Part shown: positions 1-10,100 of the stretch, piece by piece
Position numbering within the stretch: the stretch's first letter is position 1
Layout of the letters: every line of letters starts with the position of its first letter
Source of the DNA: DATKEH01 sp035546355
GTDB taxonomy: Bacteria > Acidobacteriota > Thermoanaerobaculia > Multivoradales > JAIOJS01
Reading direction: 5' to 3'
Assembly (NCBI GenBank): GCA_035546355.1
Contig: DATKEH010000258.1
Location: 1 to 35,879, forward strand
DNA: 35,879 nt
The notes under the pieces: generated by a model
Seen by the model: only the letters and a program-made list of their open reading frames with translations
Databases searched by the model: none
What the model was told of the DNA's origin: nothing
Made by a program: the position numbers and the translations under genes

Positions 1-1109
<1,109 letters not shown>

Positions 1110-1304
1110 GCGCAGCGGTGTCTCTTCATCGGGATGGGGGCCGGCGGCGAGACTCTATCCCGAGTCGGCGATCCGGGGGAACCGCAGCTGGTGCGGAGAC
1201 CGACCGGCCTCGGCTCGACCGCGACCGCCGGCGGCGAGGCGATGCCGTAGACTGATGGCCTGGCCGAGCAGCAGCCGCCGGCGGCGCGCCGCCGGCCCCC
1301 CGGG

Positions 1305-2690
1305 ATGGTCACTTCCAGCGCCGTCGTGGCGCCCGCCGACCCCGCCGACGCGCGGGTGTGGGAGGAGGACCTCGAGGTCCTCGAGCCGCACTACGCCATC
1401 GACGACGTGCCGCCGCTCGCCGAGACCGCCCTCTACGCCTGGCAGCACACGCTGGTCGACGTCTCCCCGTTCGTGCTGCCGCTGGTGGTGGCGCGCGCGA
1501 TCGGCTACGACGATGCGGCGGCGGCGGCGATGGTGTCGGCCTGCCTGGCGCTGATGGGCCTGTTCACCTTCGTCAACGCCACCTGGGGGCATCGGCTGCC
1601 GTCGGTGATGGGCCCCTCGGCCACCATGACCGCCGCCATGGCCTCGGTCGGGTCGGTATTCGGGGCGCCGGCGATGTGGGGGGCCGCCGCCGTCGGCGGG
1701 CTGGTGGAGGCGGCGGTCGGGGCGAGCGGCGCGCTGGGCGCGTTGCGGCGCTTCCTGCCGCCCCACGTCTGTGGGCTGGTGGTGCTCACCATCGGCCTCA
1801 CCCTCGGGCGGGTGGCGGCGGGGTGGGTCTTCGCCGACCCGCGGCCGGAGATGCTGGGCCTGGGCCTGGCCACCGCGGCGTCCATCGTCGCCCTGACCGT
1901 CGCCGGCGGCCGCTTCGGGCTCGGCGTGCTGGCGCGCGGCGCAATCGTCGTCAGCCTGTTGCTGTGGGGCGTGGTCGCCGCCGTCGGGCTGGGTCTCGCC
2001 GATTTCACGCCGCTGGCCGCGGCCCCCTGGCTGGCGCTGCCGCGCCTGATGCCGTTCGGCGGCCCCGGCCTCGGCTGGGCGCTGACGGCGGGCGCGCTGT
2101 TCGGCATCCTCGCCGGCTACGTCGGCTCGATCGCCGAGTCGATCGGCGACTACGCCGGCACCTGCGCGGTGTCGCGCGTCACCTACACCGTGCGCCACAT
2201 GCGGCGGGGGATCACCGTCGAGGGGCTCGCCTCGGCGGTGGCGCCGCTGTTCGGCGCCATCCCGCTCACCACCTACAGTCAGAACACCGGCGTCATCGCC
2301 ACCACCCGGGTGGCGAGCCGACGGGTGGTGCAGGTGGCGGCGGGCATCCTGCTGCTCTACGGGCTCTGCCCCAAGGTGGCGGCGCTGCTGCTGGTGCTGC
2401 CCCGGCCGGTGGTCGGGGTGGTCTTCATGGTGGTCTGCGGCATGATCGCGGTGGCCGGCGTGCGGCTGCTCGCCTGCGGCGTCAAGGACGAGGCGTGGCT
2501 GCTCACCACCGCGCTGACCCTGGCCGTGGCCCTCACCGTGCCGGTGGTGGCCCCGGCGCAGGGCGAGTGGTTCGCCGGCCTGCACCCGTTCGCCCGGCTC
2601 TTCCTGGGCAACGCGGTGGTGCTCGCTACCGTCCTCGCGGTCGGGCTCAATGCCCTGCTGCGGACGACGCTGGCGCCTCGTGGCGGGTGA
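1305..2690 (+). CDS. NCS2 family nucleobase (xanthine/uracil-type) permease
   Basis: Inner-membrane transporter of 461 aa with about a dozen hydrophobic segments. The family is shown by the N-terminal YAWQHTLVDVSPFVLP segment, the IAESIGDYAG segment in the middle (the NCS2 substrate-site region) and the IPLTTYSQNTGVIATT signature. These match the uracil/xanthine/ascorbate permease family, which imports nucleobases with H+ or Na+. Length fits the family. The specific base cannot be read from sequence. The first 40 residues are soluble and acidic. The ATG start at 1305 follows a weak purine-rich stretch; a -10-like TAGACT lies at 1248-1253. It stands alone, divergent from the kinase and 253 nt before the next operon, so no partner purine or pyrimidine gene adjoins it. 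Confidence 0.9.
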   Translation: MVTSSAVVAPADPADARVWEEDLEVLEPHYAIDDVPPLAETALYAWQHTLVDVSPFVLPLVVARAIGYDDAAAAAMVSACLALMGLFTFVNATWGHRLPSVMGPSATMTAAMASVGSVFGAPAMWGAAAVGGLVEAAVGASGALGALRRFLPPHVCGLVVLTIGLTLGRVAAGWVFADPRPEMLGLGLATAASIVALTVAGGRFGLGVLARGAIVVSLLLWGVVAAVGLGLADFTPLAAAPWLALPRLMPFGGPGLGWALTAGALFGILAGYVGSIAESIGDYAGTCAVSRVTYTVRHMRRGITVEGLASAVAPLFGAIPLTTYSQNTGVIATTRVASRRVVQVAAGILLLYGLCPKVAALLLVLPRPVVGVVFMVVCGMIAVAGVRLLACGVKDEAWLLTTALTLAVALTVPVVAPAQGEWFAGLHPFARLFLGNAVVLATVLAVGLNALLRTTLAPRGG

Positions 2691-2801
2691 GGCGGGGTCG
2701 GGAAGAAACTCACCCTTCTCTCCCAACCAAGGAAGGCCTCACCCTCTTCTCGCCCGGGAAGGGCGCCCTTTGTCTCCATGGCCCTGGCTCCGGCGGCGCG
2801 C

Positions 2802-2861
2802 GCCGTCGGCGGTCGCCAGGAGCCCGGTTCATCTCCTGAGACGGCCATGGCGCGGTTTTTT
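2802..2861 (+). terminator. candidate terminator or structured leader downstream of the permease
   Basis: Nested inverted repeats: an outer stem GCCGTC/GACGGC (2802-2807 with 2840-2845) and an inner stem CAGGAG/CTCCTG (2817-2822 with 2833-2838), followed 10 nt later by six T residues (2856-2861), the longest T-run in this gap. The distance from stem to T-run is larger than in a classical intrinsic terminator, so this could equally be a leader structure for the next operon. Confidence 0.3.
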
Positions 2862-2900
2862 CCCCCTTCGTCCTCGCGTCGGCTGTCCGCGGATCTCCTC

Positions 2901-2919
2901 GCCCCGTGCGGCACGGGGC
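2901..2919 (+). promoter_or_regulatory. perfect 8-bp hairpin next to a -10-like hexamer upstream of the TPR/VWFA operon
   Basis: GCCCCGTG (2901-2908), loop CGG, CACGGGGC (2912-2919) form a perfect inverted repeat. Seven bases downstream is TAGAGT (2927-2932), a -10-like hexamer, and the first gene starts at 2944. The hairpin would sit over the expected -35 position, so it could be an operator, or the end of an upstream transcript (there is no T-run). Regulatory role is inference. Confidence 0.3.
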
Positions 2920-2943
2920 CGTGGGGTAGAGTCCGTGGCCCCG

Positions 2944-4014
2944 ATGAGCCGCCTGGTTTGCCTCGCCCTGGCGTCGCTGGCGTTGGCCCCCTCGCCCGCC
3001 GCCGGAGAACGGCTGGGCCAGGGCCGCCTCGAATCCACCTATCAGCAGAGCTTGCGAGTGCTCGCCGCGGGCGACGGGGCCGGCGCGGCGCGGCTGCTGG
3101 CCGAGCTGGAGCAGCACGCGGCGACCGCCGACCCGGAGCGGGGGCTCGAGGTGTTGCGCCGGGCGCAGGTGGCAGTAGCACGGCGGTTGGCCCGCCGCGA
3201 GCCGGAGGCGCTGGTGCCGGTGCTGCTGCTGCACCGCGAGGTCTACGACGGCCACGTCGCCGCCCGCCGCTCCCTGCCGGCGGTGCACGGGCGGTTGGCG
3301 AACCTGGCGATCCTCGACATCTACCGCGAGCGCTCGCGGCATTCCGCGGCGCAGGGCCTGGCCGCCGCGTTCCTCACCAGCCTCGGTGGGCGGCTGCAGG
3401 CGGGGTCGCAGGAGCGGGCGGCGGCAGAGCTCTACCGGCGGGCGCTCCAGGGCGACCGCGGGCAGGTGGTGGCGCTGGTGGGTCTCGGCACGGTGCGCGA
3501 GAAGGAGGGGGAGCTGAAGGCGGCCGCCGACCTGCTGGCGCGGGCCGTCGAGCTGGCCCCCGACGGGAGGGAGGCGCGTCTGCACCTGGCGGTGGTGGAG
3601 TCGCGCCTCGGGCGCCAGGAGGTGGCGGCACCGCTGTTGCGCCGCCTGGTGGGCGAGGCCGGCGGGGACTGGGTGGCGGCGGTGGCCGCCACCGAGCTGG
3701 CGGAGTCGTTGGCGGCCGCCGGCGAGCTGCGAGCGGCCCGGGCCGTGGTCGACGCCACGCTCGCCCGCTCTCCCTGCGCGCCCTCGCTGCTGGTGCTGCA
3801 GGGCTATCTCGCCGAGCAGGATGGAGAGGGCGCCGATCCCTCCCCCTTCGTCACCGCCCTGGGTCGCTGTGCCGGGGAGCCCGGCGCGGCGCCGCGCACG
3901 CGGTACAACCGCCGCCCCGAGGAGCCCTTCGCGGCGCTCGATCGGGAGTTGGTGAATGCCGGGATGGAGCGGCGCGAGGCGCTCGCCCGGGCAACGGGCG
4001 TGGCCCGGCGATGA
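2944..4014 (+). CDS. secreted TPR-repeat protein, first gene of the sigma/FecR/VWFA operon
   Basis: 356-aa protein with a signal peptide (MSRLVCLALASLALAPSPAAG) and helical TPR-like repeats over most of its length, clearest near residues 160-260. The signal peptide and a following -10-like hexamer (2927-2932) support the ATG at 2944 rather than a longer reading. Several landmarks recur in the C-terminal third of the VWFA-TPR protein encoded at 7176-10433: VPVLLLHREVY against VPILMLHQESY, SLGGRLQ against GLGGDLQ, and TRYNRRP against SRYNRWP. The two are therefore paralogous regions. The stop overlaps the next start by 4 nt (ATGA), so it is translated with the VWFA gene. Likely a periplasmic or surface scaffold; function not known. 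Confidence 0.85.
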   Translation: MSRLVCLALASLALAPSPAAGERLGQGRLESTYQQSLRVLAAGDGAGAARLLAELEQHAATADPERGLEVLRRAQVAVARRLARREPEALVPVLLLHREVYDGHVAARRSLPAVHGRLANLAILDIYRERSRHSAAQGLAAAFLTSLGGRLQAGSQERAAAELYRRALQGDRGQVVALVGLGTVREKEGELKAAADLLARAVELAPDGREARLHLAVVESRLGRQEVAAPLLRRLVGEAGGDWVAAVAATELAESLAAAGELRAARAVVDATLARSPCAPSLLVLQGYLAEQDGEGADPSPFVTALGRCAGEPGAAPRTRYNRRPEEPFAALDRELVNAGMERREALARATGVARR

Positions 4015-5441
4015 GGCGGCGCCGGCCGGGGCTCCTGGCGGCAGGGCTGGTGGTGCTGCTGGCGGGCGCCGCGACCTGGGCCCGAGCCGCGGACTCCCAG
4101 CGCTACGCCGGTCGCTCACTGGTCGAGGCGCTCGACCTGCTGCGGGGCCAGGGGCTGCGCTTGATCTACAGCAGCGATCTGGTTCGCCCCGAGATGCGGG
4201 TCGAGCGGGAGCCCACCGCCACCACCCTGCATCGCATCCTCGACCAGCTGCTCGCCCCCCACGGCCTGACCTCGCAGATGGGGCCGGGGGGCAATCTGCT
4301 GGTGGTCAAGCGCGAGCCGGGACAGCTGCTGGTCACGCTGACGGCTCCCGAGACCGGGGGCATGGCGGCCGGCGAGGTGGCGGTGAGCGTCGACGTGGTG
4401 GGCGAGGAGCCGGTGGCGGAGGTGGATCTGCTGGTCAACGGCCGGCTGGCGGCGCGGCTGCAGAGGCCGCCGTGGCGGGCGCGCATCGAGCTGCCGGCCG
4501 AGGAGGGGAGCTGGCGCCTCACCGCCGTCGCCCGCGGTGCGTGGGGGGGGTTCGGCAGCGATTCCGTCACCACCCGCAGCGTGGTGGTGCGGGAGGAGCT
4601 GGAGGTCTCGCTGCGCCAGCTGGCGGTCACCGCCACCCGCCGCGGCGGCGGGCCGACGCGCCTGTCGCAGGAGCACTTCCGGCTGCTGCAAGGGGGATCG
4701 ACGATCCCCATCGCCAGCTTCGAGCGGGGCGACGTGCCGCTCTCGGTGGTGTTGGCGATCGACGCCAGCGAGAGCATGCGCGACGGGGCTCTGGAGGCGG
4801 CCCTGGGGGCGGTGCGGGGCTTCCTGGCGCAGCTGCAGCCGGGCGACGAGGCCGCCCTGCTGCTGTTCTCGGACGCGGTGCGGGTGCTGACCCCCTTCGC
4901 CGGGTCCGGGCACGACCTGCCCGCCGACGTCGCCGGGGCGCGACCCCACGGCAGCACGGCGCTGAACGACCACGTCTACGCTGCCCTGCGACTGCTCGAC
5001 GGTCGGACCGGGAGGCCGGTGGTGCTGCTACTCTCCGACGGTGCCGACGTGGTCAGCGCGCTCGGCATGGAGCAGGTGCTGTGGAAGATCGGCCGCTCCG
5101 AAGCCCACGTCTACTGGGTGCGCCTCCCCGGCGGCCCCGCCGGGGGTGCGAGCTTCTCGTCCGCGTGGCGCGACGCGGAGGGAAACCGGCGGCAGACCGA
5201 GCTGCTCTCCGCAGGGGTGCAGGCGAGCGGCGGGAGGATCCTTCCGGTGGCGGGATCCGAGCGCGTCGTCGCGGCCTTCGCGACGATCCTCGAGGAGCTT
5301 CGCGAGCAGTACCTGCTCGGCTACTATCCGCGCCGCGACGCCGGCGGCATCGATGCACGCGAGGTGGAGGTGCAGGTGACCGTGCCGAACATGCGGCTGC
5401 GCTACCGCCGGCTGGGCGGGATCGGCCGCGGCAGCGGCTAG
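4011..5441 (+). CDS. secreted STN-Ig-VWFA domain protein
   Basis: 476 aa. A signal peptide (about residues 1-27) is followed by an STN-like domain (secretin/TonB short N-terminal fold, about 30-100: RSLVEALDLLRGQGLRLIYS, later a VEREPTATTLHRILDQLL segment), an Ig-like domain (about 120-200) and a VWFA domain (about 240-450). The metal-site motif DxSxS is intact as DASES near residue 251, followed by TALNDH and LLSDGAD. The C-terminal LREQYLLGYYP is typical of the VWFA-related proteins common in Acidobacteria. The Ig-VWFA part is paralogous to the protein at 10430-11596; FSSAWRDA and GYYP landmarks are shared. The start overlaps the preceding stop (ATGA). STN on a VWFA protein, rather than on a secretin or TonB receptor, is the unusual point. 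Confidence 0.87.
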   Translation: MRRRRPGLLAAGLVVLLAGAATWARAADSQRYAGRSLVEALDLLRGQGLRLIYSSDLVRPEMRVEREPTATTLHRILDQLLAPHGLTSQMGPGGNLLVVKREPGQLLVTLTAPETGGMAAGEVAVSVDVVGEEPVAEVDLLVNGRLAARLQRPPWRARIELPAEEGSWRLTAVARGAWGGFGSDSVTTRSVVVREELEVSLRQLAVTATRRGGGPTRLSQEHFRLLQGGSTIPIASFERGDVPLSVVLAIDASESMRDGALEAALGAVRGFLAQLQPGDEAALLLFSDAVRVLTPFAGSGHDLPADVAGARPHGSTALNDHVYAALRLLDGRTGRPVVLLLSDGADVVSALGMEQVLWKIGRSEAHVYWVRLPGGPAGGASFSSAWRDAEGNRRQTELLSAGVQASGGRILPVAGSERVVAAFATILEELREQYLLGYYPRRDAGGIDAREVEVQVTVPNMRLRYRRLGGIGRGSG

Positions 5442-5506
5442 GCAGGCGAAGGATTGTGCCCCGCCAGCCCCTCTAACCAACCGGGACGCACGACCGCGAG
5501 GAGTGC

Positions 5507-6121
5507 ATGGAGATCGACGACAGAGCGCTGGTGCGCCGCATGCTGGCCGGGGAGGAGCTGGCGTTCTCGACCTTCTTCGAGACGCATTTCCCGGCCCTCT
5601 ACCGGTTCGCGCTCGCCCGCCTGGGCAAGGATGCCGACGCGGCCGAAGAGGTGGTGCAGGCGGCGCTGGCGCGGGCGGTGACCAAGCTCGCTACCTGGCG
5701 TGGCGAGGCGGCGTTGCTGACCTGGTTGTGTACCTTCTGTCGCCACGAGATCAGCGCCTATCTGCGCCGCAGGGGGCGGGCGGGCGAGGTGGTGCGCTTC
5801 CTCGAAGAGGCCCCCGAAGTGCGGGCGGCCCTCGAGTCGATGGCGCAGGCCGAGACGGTAGGGCCGGACGAAGGGCTGCTGCGCAAGGAGCTGGCGCACC
5901 TGGTGCAGCTCACCCTCGACAATCTCCCCGGCCGCTATGGGGACGCCTTGGAGTGGAAGTACATCGACGGGATGTCGGTCAAGGAGATCGCCGCCCGACT
6001 GGGCCTGGGGCCGAAGGCGGCGGAGTCGCTGCTGACCCGGGCGCGACAGGCCTTCCGTGAGGCGTTCACGGTGTTGTGGGGGGGGATGGGCGACGAAGGG
6101 TTGGATCCGCTGCGCCGTTGA
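5507..6121 (+). CDS. ECF-type RNA polymerase sigma-70 factor
   Basis: 204 aa. Region 2 runs over about residues 20-90 (FPALYRFALARLGKDADAAE, then a VVQAALARAVTKLATWRGEA segment), with the recognition helix around EISAYLRRR. Region 4 runs over about 130-195 (LPGRYGDALEWKYIDGMSVK, EIAARLG, LLTRARQAF). There is no region 1 or 3, as in ECF sigma factors. The ATG at 5507 is preceded by GAGGAG with short spacing. It lies 65 nt after the STN-VWFA gene and 20 nt before the FecR-like gene, which is the classic sigma/anti-sigma order. It probably directs RNA polymerase to envelope genes, perhaps this operon. No ECF-type promoter could be recognised upstream of the block, so the targets are unknown. Confidence 0.93.
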   Translation: MEIDDRALVRRMLAGEELAFSTFFETHFPALYRFALARLGKDADAAEEVVQAALARAVTKLATWRGEAALLTWLCTFCRHEISAYLRRRGRAGEVVRFLEEAPEVRAALESMAQAETVGPDEGLLRKELAHLVQLTLDNLPGRYGDALEWKYIDGMSVKEIAARLGLGPKAAESLLTRARQAFREAFTVLWGGMGDEGLDPLRR

Positions 6122-6128
6122 ACGGCGC

Positions 6129-6134
6129 AGGAGG
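6129..6134 (+). promoter_or_regulatory. Shine-Dalgarno AGGAGG deciding the FecR start
   Basis: AGGAGG seven bases before the ATG at 6142. It fixes the start of the FecR-like gene there instead of at an in-frame ATG 22 codons upstream that would overlap the sigma-factor gene. Confidence 0.8.
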
Positions 6135-6141
6135 CAGGAAG

Positions 6142-7179
6142 ATGCGGGACGACAGGACGCGAAAGGAAACCCAGAGCGCGACGCCGCGTGGCGAGATCGA
6201 CGTGTTGGCTCGCCTGGTACGGTTGGCGGGGCCGCGCCCGCCAGTGCCGCCCGACCGTGCGGCGCGGGTGGAGGCGGCGGTGCGCGACAGCTGGCGGCAG
6301 ACGGTGCGAGCGGGGCGGCGGCGGCGGGCGCTGGGCTGGGCATCCGGTCTCGCCGCGGCGGCGGCCCTGGTGCTGGCCGCCGGAGCGGCTCTGTGGTCGC
6401 CAGCCCCCGCCGAGCAGCCGGTGGTGGCGCGGCTCGAGCGCGTCAGCGGATCGGTGCTGGGAGCGACGGAGCGCGGCGCCGGCGAACCCCTCGGCGTGGG
6501 CCAGCGCGTGGCCGCCGGCACGGTCGTCGACACCGGGGCGGCGAGCAGGGCGGCCTTCCGTCTGGTCGGGGGCCCGTCGCTGCGCCTGGACGCCGGAACG
6601 CGGCTGCGCTTCACCGGTATCGGCGAGCTGGCGCTGGAGTCCGGTGCGGTCTACGTCGACGCGGTCGACGATCTGCGGCCGGTGGTGGTGCAGACCCCCT
6701 TGGGCGAGGTACGGGACGTCGGTACGCAGTTCGAGGTGCGGCTGAGGGCGGACCGCCTGGTCGTCCGCGTGCGTGAAGGGGAGGTGCGGCTGACGGCGGG
6801 GGGAGCGGGGTTCTCGGCCGAGGCCGGCGAGGGGCTGCAGCTGGCGCCCGACGGGACGCTGGCGCGCCACGCGGTGTCGCCGCACGGCCCGGCGTGGGCC
6901 TGGGTGGAGCAGATCGCGCCGCCCTTCGAGCTCGAGGGCAAGACGCTCGCCGAGTTCCTGCTCTGGGCCAGTCGTGAGACCGGTCGCCGGGTGCGGTTTG
7001 CCGAAGGCCGCCTCACCGACTTCGCCCCCGAGGTCGTGCTGCACGGTTCGGTGGCCGAGTTGGCGCCGGAGCAGGCGCTGCTGGCGGTGCTTCCCACCTG
7101 CGGGCTGGCACACCGCATCGACGGCGGAGACCTGCTGATCTTCGCCACCGAGCTCGGCCGGCAAGGCGGCCGCTCGTGA
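6142..7179 (+). CDS. FecR-type anti-sigma/transmembrane regulator with C-terminal STN-like domain
   Basis: 345 aa. A cytoplasmic N-terminus (LARLVRLAGPRPPVPPDRAA, about residues 20-40) is followed by one membrane helix (about 70-90, GWASGLAAAAALVLAAGAAL) and then a FecR domain (about 95-220). FecR landmarks are SGSVLGA, GTVVDTGAASRAAFRL, LESGAVYVDA, TPLGEVRDVGTQFEV and VREGEVRL. The last about 80 residues (FELEGKTLAEFLLWASRETG, then VLHGSVAELAPEQALLAVLP) resemble an STN domain. By analogy with FecR it would hold the sigma factor and receive a periplasmic signal; this is family-based inference. The N-terminal anti-sigma region is not the canonical FecR one. The start is set by AGGAGG; the stop overlaps the next GTG by 4 nt. 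Confidence 0.88.
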   Translation: MRDDRTRKETQSATPRGEIDVLARLVRLAGPRPPVPPDRAARVEAAVRDSWRQTVRAGRRRRALGWASGLAAAAALVLAAGAALWSPAPAEQPVVARLERVSGSVLGATERGAGEPLGVGQRVAAGTVVDTGAASRAAFRLVGGPSLRLDAGTRLRFTGIGELALESGAVYVDAVDDLRPVVVQTPLGEVRDVGTQFEVRLRADRLVVRVREGEVRLTAGGAGFSAEAGEGLQLAPDGTLARHAVSPHGPAWAWVEQIAPPFELEGKTLAEFLLWASRETGRRVRFAEGRLTDFAPEVVLHGSVAELAPEQALLAVLPTCGLAHRIDGGDLLIFATELGRQGGRS

Positions 7180-10100
7180 GGCGCGGCCTGGCGCCGGCCG
7201 TGGCCGCCGTCGCGGCGATGGCGATCCTGGCGGCGCCCGCCGCTGGGCAGAGCGGCAGCTATGGCGAGACCACCTCGATCCTGGTCGTCGAAGTGCCGGT
7301 GACGGTCACCGACGGCGGCCGCCCGTTGCGCGGCCTGACCCGCGACAACTTCGAGCTGTTCGACGGCCGCCAGCGCCAGGAGATCACCAGCTTCGAGGTC
7401 ATCGATCTGGCGACCGTGCCGCGGACGGCCGAGGGGGCCGGCGCCCTGGGGCTGGCTGGGCGGCGCTACTTCCTGCTGCTGTTCGACCTCTCGTTCTCCC
7501 AGCCGGAGGCGCTGGTGCGGGCGCGGCGGGCGGCCTCGGAGCTGGTGCTCGATCGACTCCACCCGAGCGACCTGGTCGCCGTCGCCACCTATTCGGCCGC
7601 CCGCGGCGCGGAGCTGGTGCTGTCGTTCACGCCCGACCGGGAGCAGGCCCGGCTGGCCGTCGACACCCTGGGCGCCCCCGGCCTGTTGCAGCGGGGAACC
7701 GATCCGTTGGCCCTGCTGTCGCTGGCGCCGCAGGGGGCGGTCGAGGCCGCTGGCGGCGCCGGAGGCACGGGACGCGCCGGCGTCGTCGAGGGCCTGGTGC
7801 GCGAGCACCTGGAGGCGATCGCCGCCACCACCGACCGGGTCGATCGCGAGGAGCAGGGCCGGCAGGTGGCGGCGATGACCCGGGCGCTCGCCGATCTCGC
7901 CGGCGCCATGGGCCGGCTCGACGGGCGCAAGCACGTGGTGCTGCTGTCGCAGGGCTTCGACAGCCGGCTGCTCACCGGGGATGCGGAGACTAAGCAGGAG
8001 ACCCGCACCGCCCTCGAGTCCGGCGAGATCTGGAACGTCGACAGCGACCAGACCTACGGCCAGGCCGGGGTGGTCAATCGCCTGGAGGGGATGCTCGACG
8101 CCTTTCGCCGAGCGGATGCCGCCATCCACGCGATCGACATCGGGGGCCTGCAGGCAGGCGGCGATGAGCGCTCCCGCGCTTCCGGTATCGACAGCCTGGT
8201 GATGATGGCGCGCGGCACCGGTGGCGAGGTGTTCGAGAACCGCAACGACCTCGGGGAGTCGCTCGCCTCGCTGCTCGACCAGACCAGCGTCACCTACCTG
8301 CTGGCCTTCCAGCCGCAGTCGGTCCGGGACGACGGCGCGTTCCGCCGCATCCGGGTCCGGCTCGAGGGGGTCCCCGGCAATCCGCGCCTCTCCCATCGAC
8401 GGGGATACGTCACCCCGGACGCCCGCGCCGCCCCCCATCCGTTGCAGGAACGGCTGGCGGCGACCCAGGCGCTGCACGGCGCGAGGGCGGGCGGTGACAT
8501 CGGCGTGTCGGTGCTCGCCGCGGCGCTCCCCGGCGAGGCCGGCGGGGGCCGAGTGCCCCTGCTGCTGGAGATCGACGGCGAGACGCTGGTCGGTACGGCC
8601 AGGAACGAGGCGGTGCAGGCGGAGATCCACGTCTACGCCTTCGACGGCGAAGGCAGCGTCCACGGCTATCTCGGTCAGGCGCTGACCCTGCCGCCCGGCG
8701 CCGCCCTGGCCGAGGGGCGGCGGGGGATCAAGTTCTACGGCAGCGTCGCCCTGCCGCCAGGCGACTACGCGCTGCGGGTGCTGGTGCGCGACCTCGGCAG
8801 CGGCCGTTCGGCGCTGCAGATCGTGCCGGTCTCGGTCCCCGACTTCGCCGCCGCTCCGGTGCTGTCGCCGGCCCTGTTCCCCGAGCCGCTCGATCGCTGG
8901 CTGCTGGTGCGGCAGGGTGCGGCGGAGGGGGAGGCGCTGACGGAGTACCCGTACCGCTGGAAGGGGGAGGTCTTCGTGCCTGCGGCCCGGCCCGTCGCCT
9001 TGCGCGCCGCTGCGACCCACGTCAGTCTCCTCGGGTTCGGCCTGCCGGAGGGAGACGTCCGGATCGCCGCCGAGATCCTGCGCCACGACGGGCGAGGCGC
9101 CAGCGGCGGCTCACTGCAGGTGGTGGAGCGGGTGAGAGACCCGCAGCGGGGGGAGGACCAGCTGCTGGCGCAGCTCGACACCAGCGGCCTCGACCCCGGC
9201 GACTACACCCTCCTGGTCGAGGTGACCGACCCGGCCAGCGGCGCCACCGCCTCCAGCGCCACCCCCTTCGCGGTGTCGGGGGAAGGTGCCGTCCTCGCCG
9301 CCGGCGAGCCGGCGGCGGGCGCACCCGCGGGGGTGGACGCGGCCGCCGATCCGACGACGACCGCGGCGGCCGGGCCGGGGCTCCCCGAGGTCGAGGAGCT
9401 GAGCGTGCAGACCCACGAGCTCGAGAGGCGGTACCGGGAGGTTCTGTCGCGGCTGGCCCAGGGGGACCGGGAGGGGGCCATGCACGGCCTGCTGGTGCTC
9501 GAGCAGCAGGCGCTGTCGCAGGCCAGGAACAAGGACACCGGCGACAAGCTGGGCCAGATCGAACGGCGGGTGGTGGGGGCGCTGACCCGCGGTCAGCATG
9601 AGGGGATGGTGCCGATCCTGATGCTGCACCAGGAGTCGTACGGCCGCTACGCCGAGGGCAGCCATGGGTTCCTGACGGTGCACGCCGTGGCGATGGTCGA
9701 GACCCTGGCGGTGAGCTACGCCAAGCAGGGCGGCAGGGGAGCCCGCGCGCTCGCCGGGCAGTTCCTCGCCGGGTTGGGCGGCGATCTGCAGCACCGGGGT
9801 GGGCTGTCGACCGCCCGCCGCCTCTTCGAGCTCGCCCTGCAGTACGACCCGGACAACACCGTGGCCCTGCTCGGGCTGGGCGCCCTGTTCGAGAAGACCG
9901 GCGCATATGCCGACGCGGTGGCCCCGCTGCGCTCGCTGGTCGCCGCCGACCCGCGCAACGCCGAGGCGACGCTGCGCCTGGGAATGGTGCTCTGGCGCAC
10001 GGGGCAGAAGGAGGAGACGAGGCGGCTCCTCGAGGGCCTGACGGTGAGCGACGGCGAGGACTGGATCCTCGATCTCGCCTTCCAGCAGCTGGCCGCGTTC

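Noticed and set aside
1155..2726. Open frame of 523 codons on the minus strand across the permease gene
   Set aside because: Arg/His/Gly-rich low-complexity antisense reading; the plus strand encodes a full NCS2 permease.
6651..9086. Open frame of 811 codons on the minus strand across the FecR and VWFA-TPR genes
   Set aside because: Shadow of two real genes whose overlap and domain structure are clear; the reading is Gln/Arg/His/Gly-rich without recognisable motifs.
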